Origin: Pontibacillus yanchengensis Y32
Lineage (GTDB): Bacteria; Bacillota; Bacilli; Bacillales; BH030062
Length of the DNA stretch: 33,788 nucleotides
Assembly: GCF_000770635.1 (NCBI RefSeq)
Contig: NZ_AVBF01000042.1
Coordinates: 1 to 33,788 of the forward strand
Reading direction: 5' to 3'
Positions 1 to 7,471 of this stretch are shown in pieces. The translations under genes were made by a program, and so were the position numbers. Numbering within the stretch: position 1 is the first letter of the stretch; the number at the start of each line of letters is the position of its first letter. The notes beneath the pieces are model-generated. The model saw only the letters and a list, made by a program, of their open reading frames with translations, was not told where the DNA came from and made no database searches.

Positions 1-49
1 CCCACCTTAATAATTCAAAATCTGTGTCTTGACTATTGGGTCCACCTTA

Positions 50-124
50 ATGATAGGGGTGGGTGCAGCAGCGCTGGTATTTATAGCGTACCAGATGGAA
101 AATTATCTTGAGCGAGATAAATAA
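50..124 (+). CDS. possible 24-aa membrane peptide or end of a gene
   Basis: An ATG at 50 opens a 24-codon frame ending at a TAA. Its first half is hydrophobic (Gly/Ala/Val/Leu/Ile) and it ends in a charged tail, YLERDK. The frame is closed by a TAA at 11-13, so it is not the simple end of a long upstream gene; a TTG at 29 is another possible start. I see no clear ribosome binding site. It could be a tiny single-pass membrane protein, a decayed gene end, or chance. Confidence 0.2.
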   Translation: MIGVGAAALVFIAYQMENYLERDK

Positions 125-190
125 GGATTACTTGTGATTTAGGAAATTATAAAATTCAATGCTATTGTATAACTAAAAAAAGTGATGCGG

Positions 191-408
191 CCACGTCCAG
201 CTCCAGCGCCCAGCGACTAGCAAACTTCCGGCACCTCCTTACGATAAGTCAACATCGAATCGCTAGCGCTCTTCGTGTTTCCTTTATCTCAAAATACACA
301 GAGGAAGTTCGATTAAAATCGCTACCTCAGGTAGCAACATCGAACCAACCCACGTCGTGTGGGCCGCAGTTTGTACGTCGCTACCCGGGCGCTTGCGCTT
401 TTGTTCTG
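191..408 (-). repeat. dispersed mosaic repeat, copy A
   Basis: About 215 bp, in the opposite orientation to copy B (10067-10252) and the same orientation as copy C (19564-19798). The outer arms are nearly identical between copies: the ctccagcgcccagcgactag arm near 201-220 and the gtttgtacgtcgct arm near 369-383. The centre holds a perfect hairpin (arms GTTCGAT/ATCGAAC at 307-313 and 339-345, enclosing GCTACC/GGTAGC) followed by CCCAC/GTGGG at 349-353 and 359-363. Non-coding. The stretch 125-499 holds nothing else I can support. Confidence 0.9.
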
Positions 409-499
409 AGTAAGAAAATGAGTATGATGATAATTCCATTTGAAACTTTCATAGTGAGAAATTCGTATGTAGTATGAAATGAAAATAAAAGAGGGTTGA

Positions 500-949
500 G
501 TGAAATCGATGTTTTTGTCTCGGTGGACTTATTTGCAAATTATTATATTAATACTATTAGGAATTCTACCATTTCTGTCCGAAACTTTTAATCAAGGTAT
601 TTCTGTTCCAATAGGGGGGTCACCTGTTGCTACCTTGGGCCCTATGTTTATGACTATACTCTTTCTAGTTTTAGTACTGGGAGGATTTAATTTATTTCTA
701 TTTCTTCAACTAAGGAAGAGTACTACATTTCTAAGTCATCCAGCATGGGATAAGATGCATATTTTGTTGATTTTTATAATGGTTATATCTCTAGTAGTAT
801 TTATTAGTGCGTTTTTTATGACTCCTTTAAGTGAACTCTTACAAAATGTTCGTTGGGGAATCTATCTGATTCTATATTATTTCCTTTTTCTATTTAATCT
901 TATTGTTTTGAGTTTAATTCATAGAGTTAAAAAAAAACAGTATTACTAA
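500..949 (+). CDS. four-TM membrane protein, probably frameshifted at its 3' end
   Basis: A 149-residue hydrophobic protein I do not recognise. It has four likely membrane helices at about residues 11-28, 46-68, 86-106 and 118-140. The GTG at 500 has GAGGG only 4 nt upstream; the ATG at 509 is an alternative. The frame ends HRVKKKQYY just after a run of nine A (929-937). In the +1 frame the sequence continues through a fifth strongly hydrophobic stretch (SLLFLVLTIFII) to a TAA at 1017-1019, only 18 nt before a terminator. The native or ancestral product is therefore probably about 172 aa with five TM helices. Whether the shift is a mutation, a sequencing error, phase variation or slippage cannot be told here. 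The function is unknown. Confidence 0.6.
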   Translation: MKSMFLSRWTYLQIIILILLGILPFLSETFNQGISVPIGGSPVATLGPMFMTILFLVLVLGGFNLFLFLQLRKSTTFLSHPAWDKMHILLIFIMVISLVVFISAFFMTPLSELLQNVRWGIYLILYYFLFLFNLIVLSLIHRVKKKQYY

Positions 950-1037
950 TGAAAGAAAAATTTTGCTCTCATTTATAGGGAGTTTACTGTTTCTAGTCTT
1001 AACAATCTTTATCATTTAATAAGAATAAATGCTTTAT

Positions 1038-1074
1038 GAATTCAGCATTCTAATTGCTGGATTCCTATTTTTTT
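1038..1074 (+). terminator. intrinsic terminator
   Basis: A 10-bp stem (1038-1047 with 1055-1064, one G-U pair) is followed by TATTTTTTT. It ends the membrane protein gene whose extended frame stops at 1019. Confidence 0.75.
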
Positions 1075-1243
1075 GGTGGTAGTCAAGTTTAATTTGATTG
1101 CTGCACATACATACGAATATAAGCCTTAACTATTGAATTAAACGATTTTATCTAGAATTCAAGACTTCCGTTTTAAGGTGAATATAAATTTAATGCCAAA
1201 TACAAAGCAGTATCTTCGAATAAGTACAAAGGGGGATTACCAA

Positions 1244-1588
1244 ATGCAGATAAGAAAGATGATATTCATTCTTGCAACTTTAGCTTTTGCATTGATAGGT
1301 TGTAATCAGGTTGAAGAAGGGACTTTTATTCAAGGGAACATAACAAATATTAATGATGAAAGTGGAGATATGGAAATTGAAATCATTTCATGGACAACAG
1401 TTTCCGAGCAAGGATCCTCTACAGAGTCATATGCATTTGAAGAGAAGCCCTCATCACAAACAATTCGAGTTTCCAATCCGAAAAACTTTGATGAAGGGCA
1501 AAAAGTAAAGATGAAAGTGCTTAAGAATTATGATGAAGAAGTCTGGAATTTAGAGGAATTGAACATTGAATTAGAAAAGGTGACTTAG
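1244..1588 (+). CDS. small lipoprotein, DUF3221/YobA-like
   Basis: A 114-residue exported lipoprotein. The start chosen is the ATG at 1244, with GGGGG about 8 nt upstream. The frame is open to 1178, but only the 1244 start places a signal peptide at the N-terminus: basic MQIRK, hydrophobic core, then the lipobox LIGC. The mature part (EEGTFIQGNITNIN... to KVKMKVLKNYDEEVWNLEELNIE) looks like a small beta-rich domain resembling the DUF3221 (YobA) lipoproteins of Bacillus; that family link is from memory and moderate. The molecular function of such proteins is unknown. It is a single-gene unit followed directly by a terminator. Confidence 0.7.
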   Translation: MQIRKMIFILATLAFALIGCNQVEEGTFIQGNITNINDESGDMEIEIISWTTVSEQGSSTESYAFEEKPSSQTIRVSNPKNFDEGQKVKMKVLKNYDEEVWNLEELNIELEKVT

Positions 1589-1648
1589 ATAATTAAGCTG
1601 TATTATCGGTGGGATTTTGTTAATCTGACTAATAGTGACAGATTAAAT

Positions 1649-1688
1649 AAAGACCGTGAAATATAAAATATATTTCACGGTCTTTTTA
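1649..1688 (+). terminator. strong intrinsic terminator
   Basis: A perfect stem of about 14 bp (AAGACCGTGAAATA paired with TATTTCACGGTCTT) is followed by TTTTTAC. A diverged copy of the same sequence lies at 2737-2787. Confidence 0.85.
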
Positions 1689-1887
1689 CTATGCTTTAAG
1701 CTCCTTTTTCATCCTTGTAATACTATAAGAGGGGATTCTTAAACTCAAAGTTAGAGGACATAAGAGGGGACAGAAATCCGTCTTAAGTAATTAGATAAAT
1801 TCTAAAAATATAGACACCAACCCATAGACTCCTTGCGATTACTAAAGCGAAGAAAACTAATTCGTTATAGTATAGGAGTCGATAGAA

Positions 1888-2664
1888 ATGAATTATGTGA
1901 GTTTAGCAATTAAACATCAACCATTTCAAAACAAGGAAGAAATGAATCAAGCCATTAAGTTTCATATTTCAGAGCATGGATATCAATTATCCGATACAGA
2001 GGTCGAGGTAATTCATCTTTTGTCCCGGTATGCGTGTAAGTATCCAGGCGTGGCTTTTCTTAAAAATGACACGATTGCCTCATTAATTGGCAAGAGCAGA
2101 AGAACGGTGATTCGAGTATTGAATAAGCTAGTCAAGTATTCCATCATTACACGCCTAGAAAATATGCGCCTACAACGTGGGGGAAATGGCGCGAATTTGT
2201 ATATTATTAATCCCTCTGTCACTCGGAATGTGTCACGTAGCGAGGAAGCTAAAAACGCAGAGGTATCAACGGATTCAGCTCCAGAAATGCCGGACGAACC
2301 ATTATCTTTTAAAAACATAAATAATAAAGAATTTAAAGAATCGTTACAGGTGGAAGGATCTCATCTTAAAAACTCCTATCGAGAATTTAAAAAATTGGTG
2401 TACTGTTTTATTCCAGAAAAGAATTTTTTCTACCGTTTGTACCGTTCCTATAAAGCGCAAATTAAGTCGTTAGAAAATATTTATGCTGAAGAAACGCTTC
2501 ATGATGTGGGTATTCATGCTTTAAAAGCGATGTTTTCTGCCATGAAAGGGAAAGACATACATAATCCTGTTGGCTATTTCAGTCGAATCGTCAAACAAAA
2601 GTTAGATGATCTATATGTAGAGTGTTTGAGGGAATTGGAGGAAGAGTATGGGTACGGAATTTAG
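1888..2664 (+). CDS. winged-helix DNA-binding protein, replication-initiator-like
   Basis: A 258-residue cytosolic protein. Residues about 30-90 form a winged helix-turn-helix: a helix-rich LSRYACKYPG segment, then ATIAxxxGKSRRTVIRVLNKL-type recognition helix, then a wing (RLQRGGNGANLYII). A polar linker follows (115-160), then a helical C-terminal domain of the kind seen in a Bacillaceae family of plasmid and chromosomal HTH proteins (NPVGYFSRIVKQKLDDLYVE). The layout resembles DnaD/RepA-type initiators, but I cannot show a replication role. The ATG at 1888 has AGGAG 9 nt upstream. An inverted repeat gactcc/ggagtc (1827-1832, 1875-1880) spans the promoter region and could be an autoregulatory site. 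The gene stands alone between two related terminators, which hints at acquired DNA. Confidence 0.7.
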   Translation: MNYVSLAIKHQPFQNKEEMNQAIKFHISEHGYQLSDTEVEVIHLLSRYACKYPGVAFLKNDTIASLIGKSRRTVIRVLNKLVKYSIITRLENMRLQRGGNGANLYIINPSVTRNVSRSEEAKNAEVSTDSAPEMPDEPLSFKNINNKEFKESLQVEGSHLKNSYREFKKLVYCFIPEKNFFYRLYRSYKAQIKSLENIYAEETLHDVGIHALKAMFSAMKGKDIHNPVGYFSRIVKQKLDDLYVECLRELEEEYGYGI

Positions 2665-2736
2665 AGAAAAGTAGATGCCTGTAGTAATGAATGAAGAATC
2701 AGTAGTTAATATAAAAGAGTTAAATAATGATCCATC

Positions 2737-2787
2737 AAAAGACCGTAAAATAGTATAGAAAAGCTTAAATTTCACGATCTTTTTACT
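2737..2787. terminator. terminator between convergent genes
   Basis: AAAAGACCGTAAAAT pairs with ATTTCACGATCTTTT (13 of 15 positions), followed by TTTTTAC. It lies between the convergent ends at 2664 and 2791 and could serve both. It is a degenerate copy of the terminator at 1649-1688. Confidence 0.7.
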
Positions 2788-2790
2788 CTA

Positions 2791-3186
2791 TCATTTCTGA
2801 AGATGGACATTAATAACTTGAAGAACAATCTTGATGTATAATTTTTTAACCACGACCTCAAAGTACACTACAATAGTGAGCAAAAAGCTTATGCAAATAG
2901 AACCAACCATACTTGCAATAAATCTAATTGCCGCACCTCCTAGACCATAATTAATATAATGGCCATCAGGAAAGAACACGAATCTTATGATGGCATCAGA
3001 TACAAATAGCGATATGACGGCATGCATAATTAACCCTAACCAAATATACCTTCCTCTTTGTTGGCGATATACAATGAGAGTCAAAATGGAGGTAACAAAC
3101 AACAAAAGTAGATATAGAGTGCAATACGCTAAACCTCCACCATTGATTTCCGTGAAGACCTTTGACAGTGTAATGGGAACCACCAC
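2791..3186 (-). CDS. small multi-TM membrane protein
   Basis: A 131-residue hydrophobic protein I do not recognise. Three likely membrane helices lie at about residues 20-40, 48-70 and 85-112, with a basic C-terminal end. The start is uncertain: two tandem GTG codons (3186, 3183) follow GAAAGG almost without spacing, and the frame closes upstream at about 3204. The gene ends at the shared terminator with the winged-helix gene and lies 44 nt downstream of the MFS transporter gene on the same strand, so the two may be co-transcribed. Confidence 0.5.
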   Translation of the reverse strand: MVVPITLSKVFTEINGGGLAYCTLYLLLLFVTSILTLIVYRQQRGRYIWLGLIMHAVISLFVSDAIIRFVFFPDGHYINYGLGGAAIRFIASMVGSICISFLLTIVVYFEVVVKKLYIKIVLQVINVHLQK

Positions 3187-3230
3187 CCTTTCACTAGCAA
3201 GCTATACATGGGTTGAGAAGTAACTCTTTT

Positions 3231-4484
3231 TTATGAAGCTACTTCTTCGCTTGCTTTTAATCTAGTATCTTGAATAGACCAATAGAATCCTAGCATTCCA
3301 AATGCACCTATCAATAGAAACAAACCAGTCATCATTCCGTTAGATAGTAAGGCACTGAGCATGAGGCCTATACTTCCTAAAACTTGCCCTGCGTCCATAG
3401 ATAAACCACTGATTGCCTTATAGGACCCTCGCGCCTCTTTCGTGGCTAACTGGGCCACATAAGTAGAACGAATCGGTTGGAAAAGTAGTTCTCCAACTGT
3501 GGCAATGGCCATTGCAAGCACTAACACTACCATAATGTTGTTCCAGGCTAAAAAACTATAACCTACTACGTACATGAGCAAGCCCATAAATAAAGCAGTT
3601 GTTAAGTTGAGTTTACGTGCTGTTTTTCCAATAATAGAAGAGGCGAAAATGACAATCGTTGTGTTGATGATAATAAGGATGCTTAACATTCTGGCCCCAT
3701 CAATGGTAAAGCCTAATAGAGACGTCTGGATCTCTTCATTTAATCGAACGGCTATAAAACCGTATAGCTGAAATTCCAAAGAAAGTACGAGTAATGTTGC
3801 TAGACACAGAACCATGAAACGGGAATCTTTTAGTACATTTGTATAGTTGGAGAGTAGGCCTGAAAGAACTCCTTTTTTCTTTTCATCTCTAGTATTGTTG
3901 GGTTCATAGTGATCTTGAATCCATCCTAGCGTAAATGTAAGCGTGAATATAGATAAAATAGCAAAGCCTAAAAATAGCTCAAATGTATGCGTCTTAAAGA
4001 ATAAACCTCCAAGAACGATTCCAATTGCGAAGGCCACGTTGGTAGACCAATAGATGAATTGATACATCGTGGGTTGCTCTTCCTCTGAACTAACATCAAT
4101 TAAGAGGGCTTCTGAAGCGGGATCTATAAATCGGCTCGAGATACTTAACAGGAAGAACATGATAAACGTTAGCCATACTGATTCAAACCATGGTGAATTA
4201 GCCAAGGCTATGATGAAAAAGGAAGCGGTTTGAAATATGTAACCTGCGACCATCACTTTTTTCCTGCCAAACTGATCTGCCCAAAACCCTCCATACATAC
4301 TGAAGAAAATAGATATGATCGTAGTGAACGTTAAAATTCCCCCAGCCCAAGCCACCCCTAGCTTGTTGGAAAAATAAATAGCCATAAAAGGGAAAATACT
4401 CATCTCGGCTATATCCGTAACAAACGAAGCGATCATCCGGATTTTTATATTGAGATGAAATTGCTTAAATTCTGAAAATGTCAT
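3231..4484 (-). CDS. MFS transporter, multidrug-efflux type
   Basis: A 417-residue, 12-TM major facilitator. The loop between TM2 and TM3 carries the MFS motif A (GGFWADQFGRKKV, about residues 66-78). The early acidic/charged pattern (FVTDIAEMSIFPFMAIYF) and overall size resemble Bacillus drug:proton antiporters, but the substrate cannot be read from the sequence. The ATG at 4484 is preceded by AAGGAGAAGG. The gene is divergent from the acetyltransferase at 4592 across a 107-bp gap. An acetyltransferase next to an efflux pump could suggest detoxification, but this is only neighbourhood inference. Confidence 0.85.
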   Translation of the reverse strand: MTFSEFKQFHLNIKIRMIASFVTDIAEMSIFPFMAIYFSNKLGVAWAGGILTFTTIISIFFSMYGGFWADQFGRKKVMVAGYIFQTASFFIIALANSPWFESVWLTFIMFFLLSISSRFIDPASEALLIDVSSEEEQPTMYQFIYWSTNVAFAIGIVLGGLFFKTHTFELFLGFAILSIFTLTFTLGWIQDHYEPNNTRDEKKKGVLSGLLSNYTNVLKDSRFMVLCLATLLVLSLEFQLYGFIAVRLNEEIQTSLLGFTIDGARMLSILIIINTTIVIFASSIIGKTARKLNLTTALFMGLLMYVVGYSFLAWNNIMVVLVLAMAIATVGELLFQPIRSTYVAQLATKEARGSYKAISGLSMDAGQVLGSIGLMLSALLSNGMMTGLFLLIGAFGMLGFYWSIQDTRLKASEEVAS

Positions 4485-4591
4485 TGTTTTCCTTCTCCTT
4501 CCTTAACGTTTATTGTAAATTAGAATATACAAATATCAATAAAAACTTAAGTAGGGGTCAAGTAACTCTTAGCCTATGAACGGAGGATCAT

Positions 4592-5014
4592 ATGAAAATA
4601 ACGCAACAGTGGAACGAAGAAGATAGTGATTATATTAAGCAAAAGGTGATTGAGCATAATCTAGCTAATCTACCTGAGGAAGTGAAACATCCAGTACAAC
4701 ATACTAGTTTTATAATACGAGATGAAAATGGTGAGATTTTGGGTGGAATTACTGGAAAGATTTTTTGGTATCACTTACATATTCATAATCTGTGGGTAGA
4801 TCAGTCCATAAGAGGAGATGGGTACGGAGAGAAGTTATTACATCATATAGAGGAAGTTGCAAAAGAAAACCAATGCTCTCTAATTCAATTAGATTCATTT
4901 AGCTTCCAGGCACCGGACTTCTATCAAAAATATGGGTATGAAGTTGTTGGTATAATAGATGAATTTCCAACCAAGGAACATAGTCAGTATTATTTGGTAA
5001 AGCGATTAGTTTAG
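4592..5014 (+). CDS. GNAT family N-acetyltransferase
   Basis: A 140-residue single-domain GNAT enzyme that would transfer acetyl from acetyl-CoA to an amine. The acetyl-CoA binding motif A is clear: [21 protein letters not shown] (about residues 66-87, with the R/Q-x-x-G-x-G/A-type loop as RGDGYG), followed by the motif B strand-helix [24 protein letters not shown], typical of the family. Length is normal. The ATG has CGGAGGA 5-6 nt upstream. A small membrane protein follows 36 nt later on the same strand with its own ribosome binding site, so the two probably form an operon ending at the terminator near 5276. The substrate is unknown. Confidence 0.9.
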   Translation: MKITQQWNEEDSDYIKQKVIEHNLANLPEEVKHPVQHTSFIIRDENGEILGGITGKIFWYHLHIHNLWVDQSIRGDGYGEKLLHHIEEVAKENQCSLIQLDSFSFQAPDFYQKYGYEVVGIIDEFPTKEHSQYYLVKRLV

Positions 5015-5050
5015 TAAACCTCATTATCCCATAGGAGGAGGAAGTGAATA

Positions 5051-5242
5051 ATGGTTAAGAAGATTACTATAGGTATTGTCATTTTGATAGTAGTTTTTTT
5101 CATACTTGCAGTAATAGGCGTGAATCTTAGTGTGTTCCTTCCAATTGCGATTCAATGGGCAACAAAATTTGTGCTGCCTTGGATTTTTCTTTATTGGTTC
5201 ATCCGATATGTGAAAGCAAAAGAAGTAGACAATAGAGGATAG
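5051..5242 (+). CDS. small two-TM membrane protein
   Basis: A 63-residue protein with two membrane helices (about residues 5-27 and 32-53) and short basic ends. It has a strong AGGAGGAGG ribosome binding site upstream of the ATG and is probably co-transcribed with the acetyltransferase. I do not recognise the family. Confidence 0.7.
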   Translation: MVKKITIGIVILIVVFFILAVIGVNLSVFLPIAIQWATKFVLPWIFLYWFIRYVKAKEVDNRG

Positions 5243-5275
5243 GGAGATTTTGTGGAAGTATGTAAAAACGTAATG

Positions 5276-5316
5276 AAAAAGCCGAAACGCTTTTATTCTA
5301 GCGCTTCGGCTTTTTG
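5276..5316. terminator. bidirectional terminator
   Basis: AAAAAGCCGAA(A)CGC pairs with GCG(C)TTCGGCTTTTT, with an A tract on one side and a T tract on the other. It sits between the convergent ends at 5242 (+) and 5367 (manP, -). Confidence 0.85.
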
Positions 5317-5366
5317 TAGTAGATGAAGCAAATCTGTCTTTTTGATGCTGTATCTAATTTAATCCC

Positions 5367-7337
5367 TTATTCCACACTTTCTAACAACTGATACGCCTCA
5401 TCTTTACTCTTAGCGTTTAACAATTGCTCGCGATAGTCATCGTCCATCAGTTTGCGGGATAGCATCTGTAGGATTTTTAAGTGCTGGTCACCTTGACCGT
5501 CTTTTGGAACGGTTATCATAAAGATGAGCTTGGCTGGTGTGCCGTCAAAGCTGTTCCAATCTACTCCGTCTTGCTTGATGCCGAAAACGACTCTAGGTTT
5601 CGTGACAGCATTTGATTTAGCGTGTGGGATGGCGATGTTCATGCCAATTCCTGTTGTGCTTTCTGCTTCACGAGCCAGGATCGCTTCTTTTACATCAGCT
5701 TTTGATTGGACAACACCTTCTTCATGTAACCGTTCAATCATTTCATCAATGACTTCATCTTGGTTTGTTCCTTGCAGTTCTGTTTCAATTAAGTTTTTAC
5801 TAGTAATATCAACTAGCTTCGTTACTTCTTCTGTTTCCTTTTCATTATTCGTAGGGGTAGCTTCCTCAGCTTCCTGCTCTATTGTGTTATCTTCCACTGG
5901 TGTTGACGTTTGTTCTTCTCCGCTCGTTGTAGTGGCTTCTCTTTTTGTAACATCTTTTTTCAATAAGATTGCAGTAAAGGCTGTAACTAGAGAACCGACG
6001 GCAATAGCGACGAAGAACATGAAGACGTTATCTACTGCGCCAAGTACCCCAACGATTGGCCCGCCGTGAGCAACGCGGTCTCCAACGCCTCCGAGCATGG
6101 CTATGACTGCACCTACCATAGCTCCGACCATGTTACTTGGAATGACACGGAATGGATCTTGTGCGGCAAATGGTATTGCGCCTTCGGTAATTCCGAACAG
6201 CCCCATTGTGAAGGATGCTTTTCCTGTTTCAATTTCCGTTGATGCAAACTTTTTCTTATTGATGAATGTGGCTAGTCCCATTCCAATAGGAGGGATAGCG
6301 ATAGCTGCTGCGATTGGGCCCATGATTTCATAGTTACCCTCGCCAATCATCGCTGAGCCAAATAGGAATGCTACCTTGTTGACTGGTCCACCCATATCAA
6401 AGGCAATCATTCCACCAAGGATTAAAGCGAGCAATACAGAACTTGTGCCTTGCATGCCTTCTAGCCAGTTTGTAAGGCTAACGAAAACCTGTGCGATTGG
6501 TGCTCCGATAAGTGTTACAAAGATAAGACCAACTGCGAGTGATGCCAATACAGGGATTACAATAATCGGCATAATTGGCTGTACCACTTGAGGAACCTTA
6601 ATCTTTTTAATCCAAAGTGCTACATAACCTGCTAGAAAACCGGCTACGATACCGCCAAGAAATCCTGCTCCTGCTTCACTTCCATAAAGGCTACCATGAG
6701 TGGCAATGTAACCTCCGACCATACCAGGCGCTAGTCCAGGACGATCGGCAATACTATATGCAATGAAACCAGCAAGGATTGGTACCATGAAGGAAAAGGA
6801 TGCTCCACCTATGCTTTCAATGGTTTTCCAAAAAGAATCCTCAGGTATCTTAATGCCTCCAGCTTCTGAAACGCCTCCTAATGTCAAGGAAATAGCAATT
6901 AACAGTCCACCAATTACAATGAATGGAATCATATAGGATACACCATTCATGAGGTGGCGATAAAATGGATTTTGGGTATCTTTTTCTTCGTTGTTTGAAG
7001 ATGCTTCACTTTCTGAGCTTCCTTGATAAACGGTAGCATCTCCTTGAATCATACGGTTAATTAGCTTTTCAGGAGAGTTAATCCCTTCCTGAACACCTAC
7101 TGCAATAACTTTCTTTCCAACAAAACGTTCTTTGTTTACGGTTTTATCGGCAGCAATAATGATTCCATCTGCTTCTTGAATATCTTGTTTCGTGAATTCA
7201 TTTTCTACACCGATAGACCCTTGGGTTTCCACTTTGATCTCAACGTTTAATTGCTCGGCAGCTTTTTGAAGATTTTCTGCTGCCATGTACGTGTGAGCTA
7301 TGCCATTTGGACATGAGGTAATGGCTAACAATTTCAT
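5367..7337 (-). CDS. manP: mannose-specific PTS permease EIIBCA
   Basis: A 656-residue membrane PTS enzyme that imports and phosphorylates mannose using phosphate from HPr. The domain order IIB-IIC-IIA is that of B. subtilis ManP and differs from FruA (IIA first). IIB is at residues 1-100 with its phospho-cysteine at C9 (TSCPNGIAHTYMAAE). IIC (about 125-465) carries the family GGPVNKVAF and GITEGAIPFAAQDPFRVIP segments. A Thr/Glu-rich linker (about 470-512) precedes IIA, with its phospho-histidine at about H572 (IGMNIAIPHAKS). The extended similarity I recall to ManP supports the symbol. The start ATG at 7337 follows GGGGGAAG. It lies downstream of manR, with its own promoter and a cre site in the 134-bp gap. 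manA, usually next, is absent: the gene ends at a terminator. Confidence 0.9.
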   Translation of the reverse strand: MKLLAITSCPNGIAHTYMAAENLQKAAEQLNVEIKVETQGSIGVENEFTKQDIQEADGIIIAADKTVNKERFVGKKVIAVGVQEGINSPEKLINRMIQGDATVYQGSSESEASSNNEEKDTQNPFYRHLMNGVSYMIPFIVIGGLLIAISLTLGGVSEAGGIKIPEDSFWKTIESIGGASFSFMVPILAGFIAYSIADRPGLAPGMVGGYIATHGSLYGSEAGAGFLGGIVAGFLAGYVALWIKKIKVPQVVQPIMPIIVIPVLASLAVGLIFVTLIGAPIAQVFVSLTNWLEGMQGTSSVLLALILGGMIAFDMGGPVNKVAFLFGSAMIGEGNYEIMGPIAAAIAIPPIGMGLATFINKKKFASTEIETGKASFTMGLFGITEGAIPFAAQDPFRVIPSNMVGAMVGAVIAMLGGVGDRVAHGGPIVGVLGAVDNVFMFFVAIAVGSLVTAFTAILLKKDVTKREATTTSGEEQTSTPVEDNTIEQEAEEATPTNNEKETEEVTKLVDITSKNLIETELQGTNQDEVIDEMIERLHEEGVVQSKADVKEAILAREAESTTGIGMNIAIPHAKSNAVTKPRVVFGIKQDGVDWNSFDGTPAKLIFMITVPKDGQGDQHLKILQMLSRKLMDDDYREQLLNAKSKDEAYQLLESVE

Positions 7338-7373
7338 GCGTTCTTCCCCCTTCGTCTATATATGTTTTATCTT

Positions 7374-7387
7374 TGTTATCGTTTACA
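7374..7387 (-). promoter_or_regulatory. cre site (CcpA operator) at the manP promoter
   Basis: On the minus strand it reads TGTAAACGATAACA, a full match to the cre consensus TGWAANCGNTNWCA. It lies just downstream of the -10 box, so CcpA binding should block manP transcription when glucose is present. Confidence 0.85.
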
Positions 7388-7392
7388 TTCAA

Positions 7393-7449
7393 AGTATAGC
7401 AACGAAAAGGGAATGAATAATGCGCTTTCATTACCGGAGACTGTGGTAA
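7393..7449 (-). promoter_or_regulatory. manP promoter with candidate ManR site
   Basis: On the minus strand the -10 is TATACT (7393-7398). The -35 at 17-nt spacing is poor (ATTATT-like), as expected for an activator-dependent promoter. An inverted repeat TTACC-N9-GGTAA (7431-7449) is centred about 50-55 bp upstream of the expected start point, a suitable place for ManR. The -10 is seen; the role of the inverted repeat is inferred. Confidence 0.55.
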
Positions 7450-7471
7450 AACTGTCATTTACAACATTTCC

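Noticed and set aside
1726-1790. REP-type transposase-associated GGGGACAG sequence
   Set aside because: The AGAGGGGACAGAAATCCGTC string resembles sequences near REP transposases, but no transposase gene or paired terminus is present.
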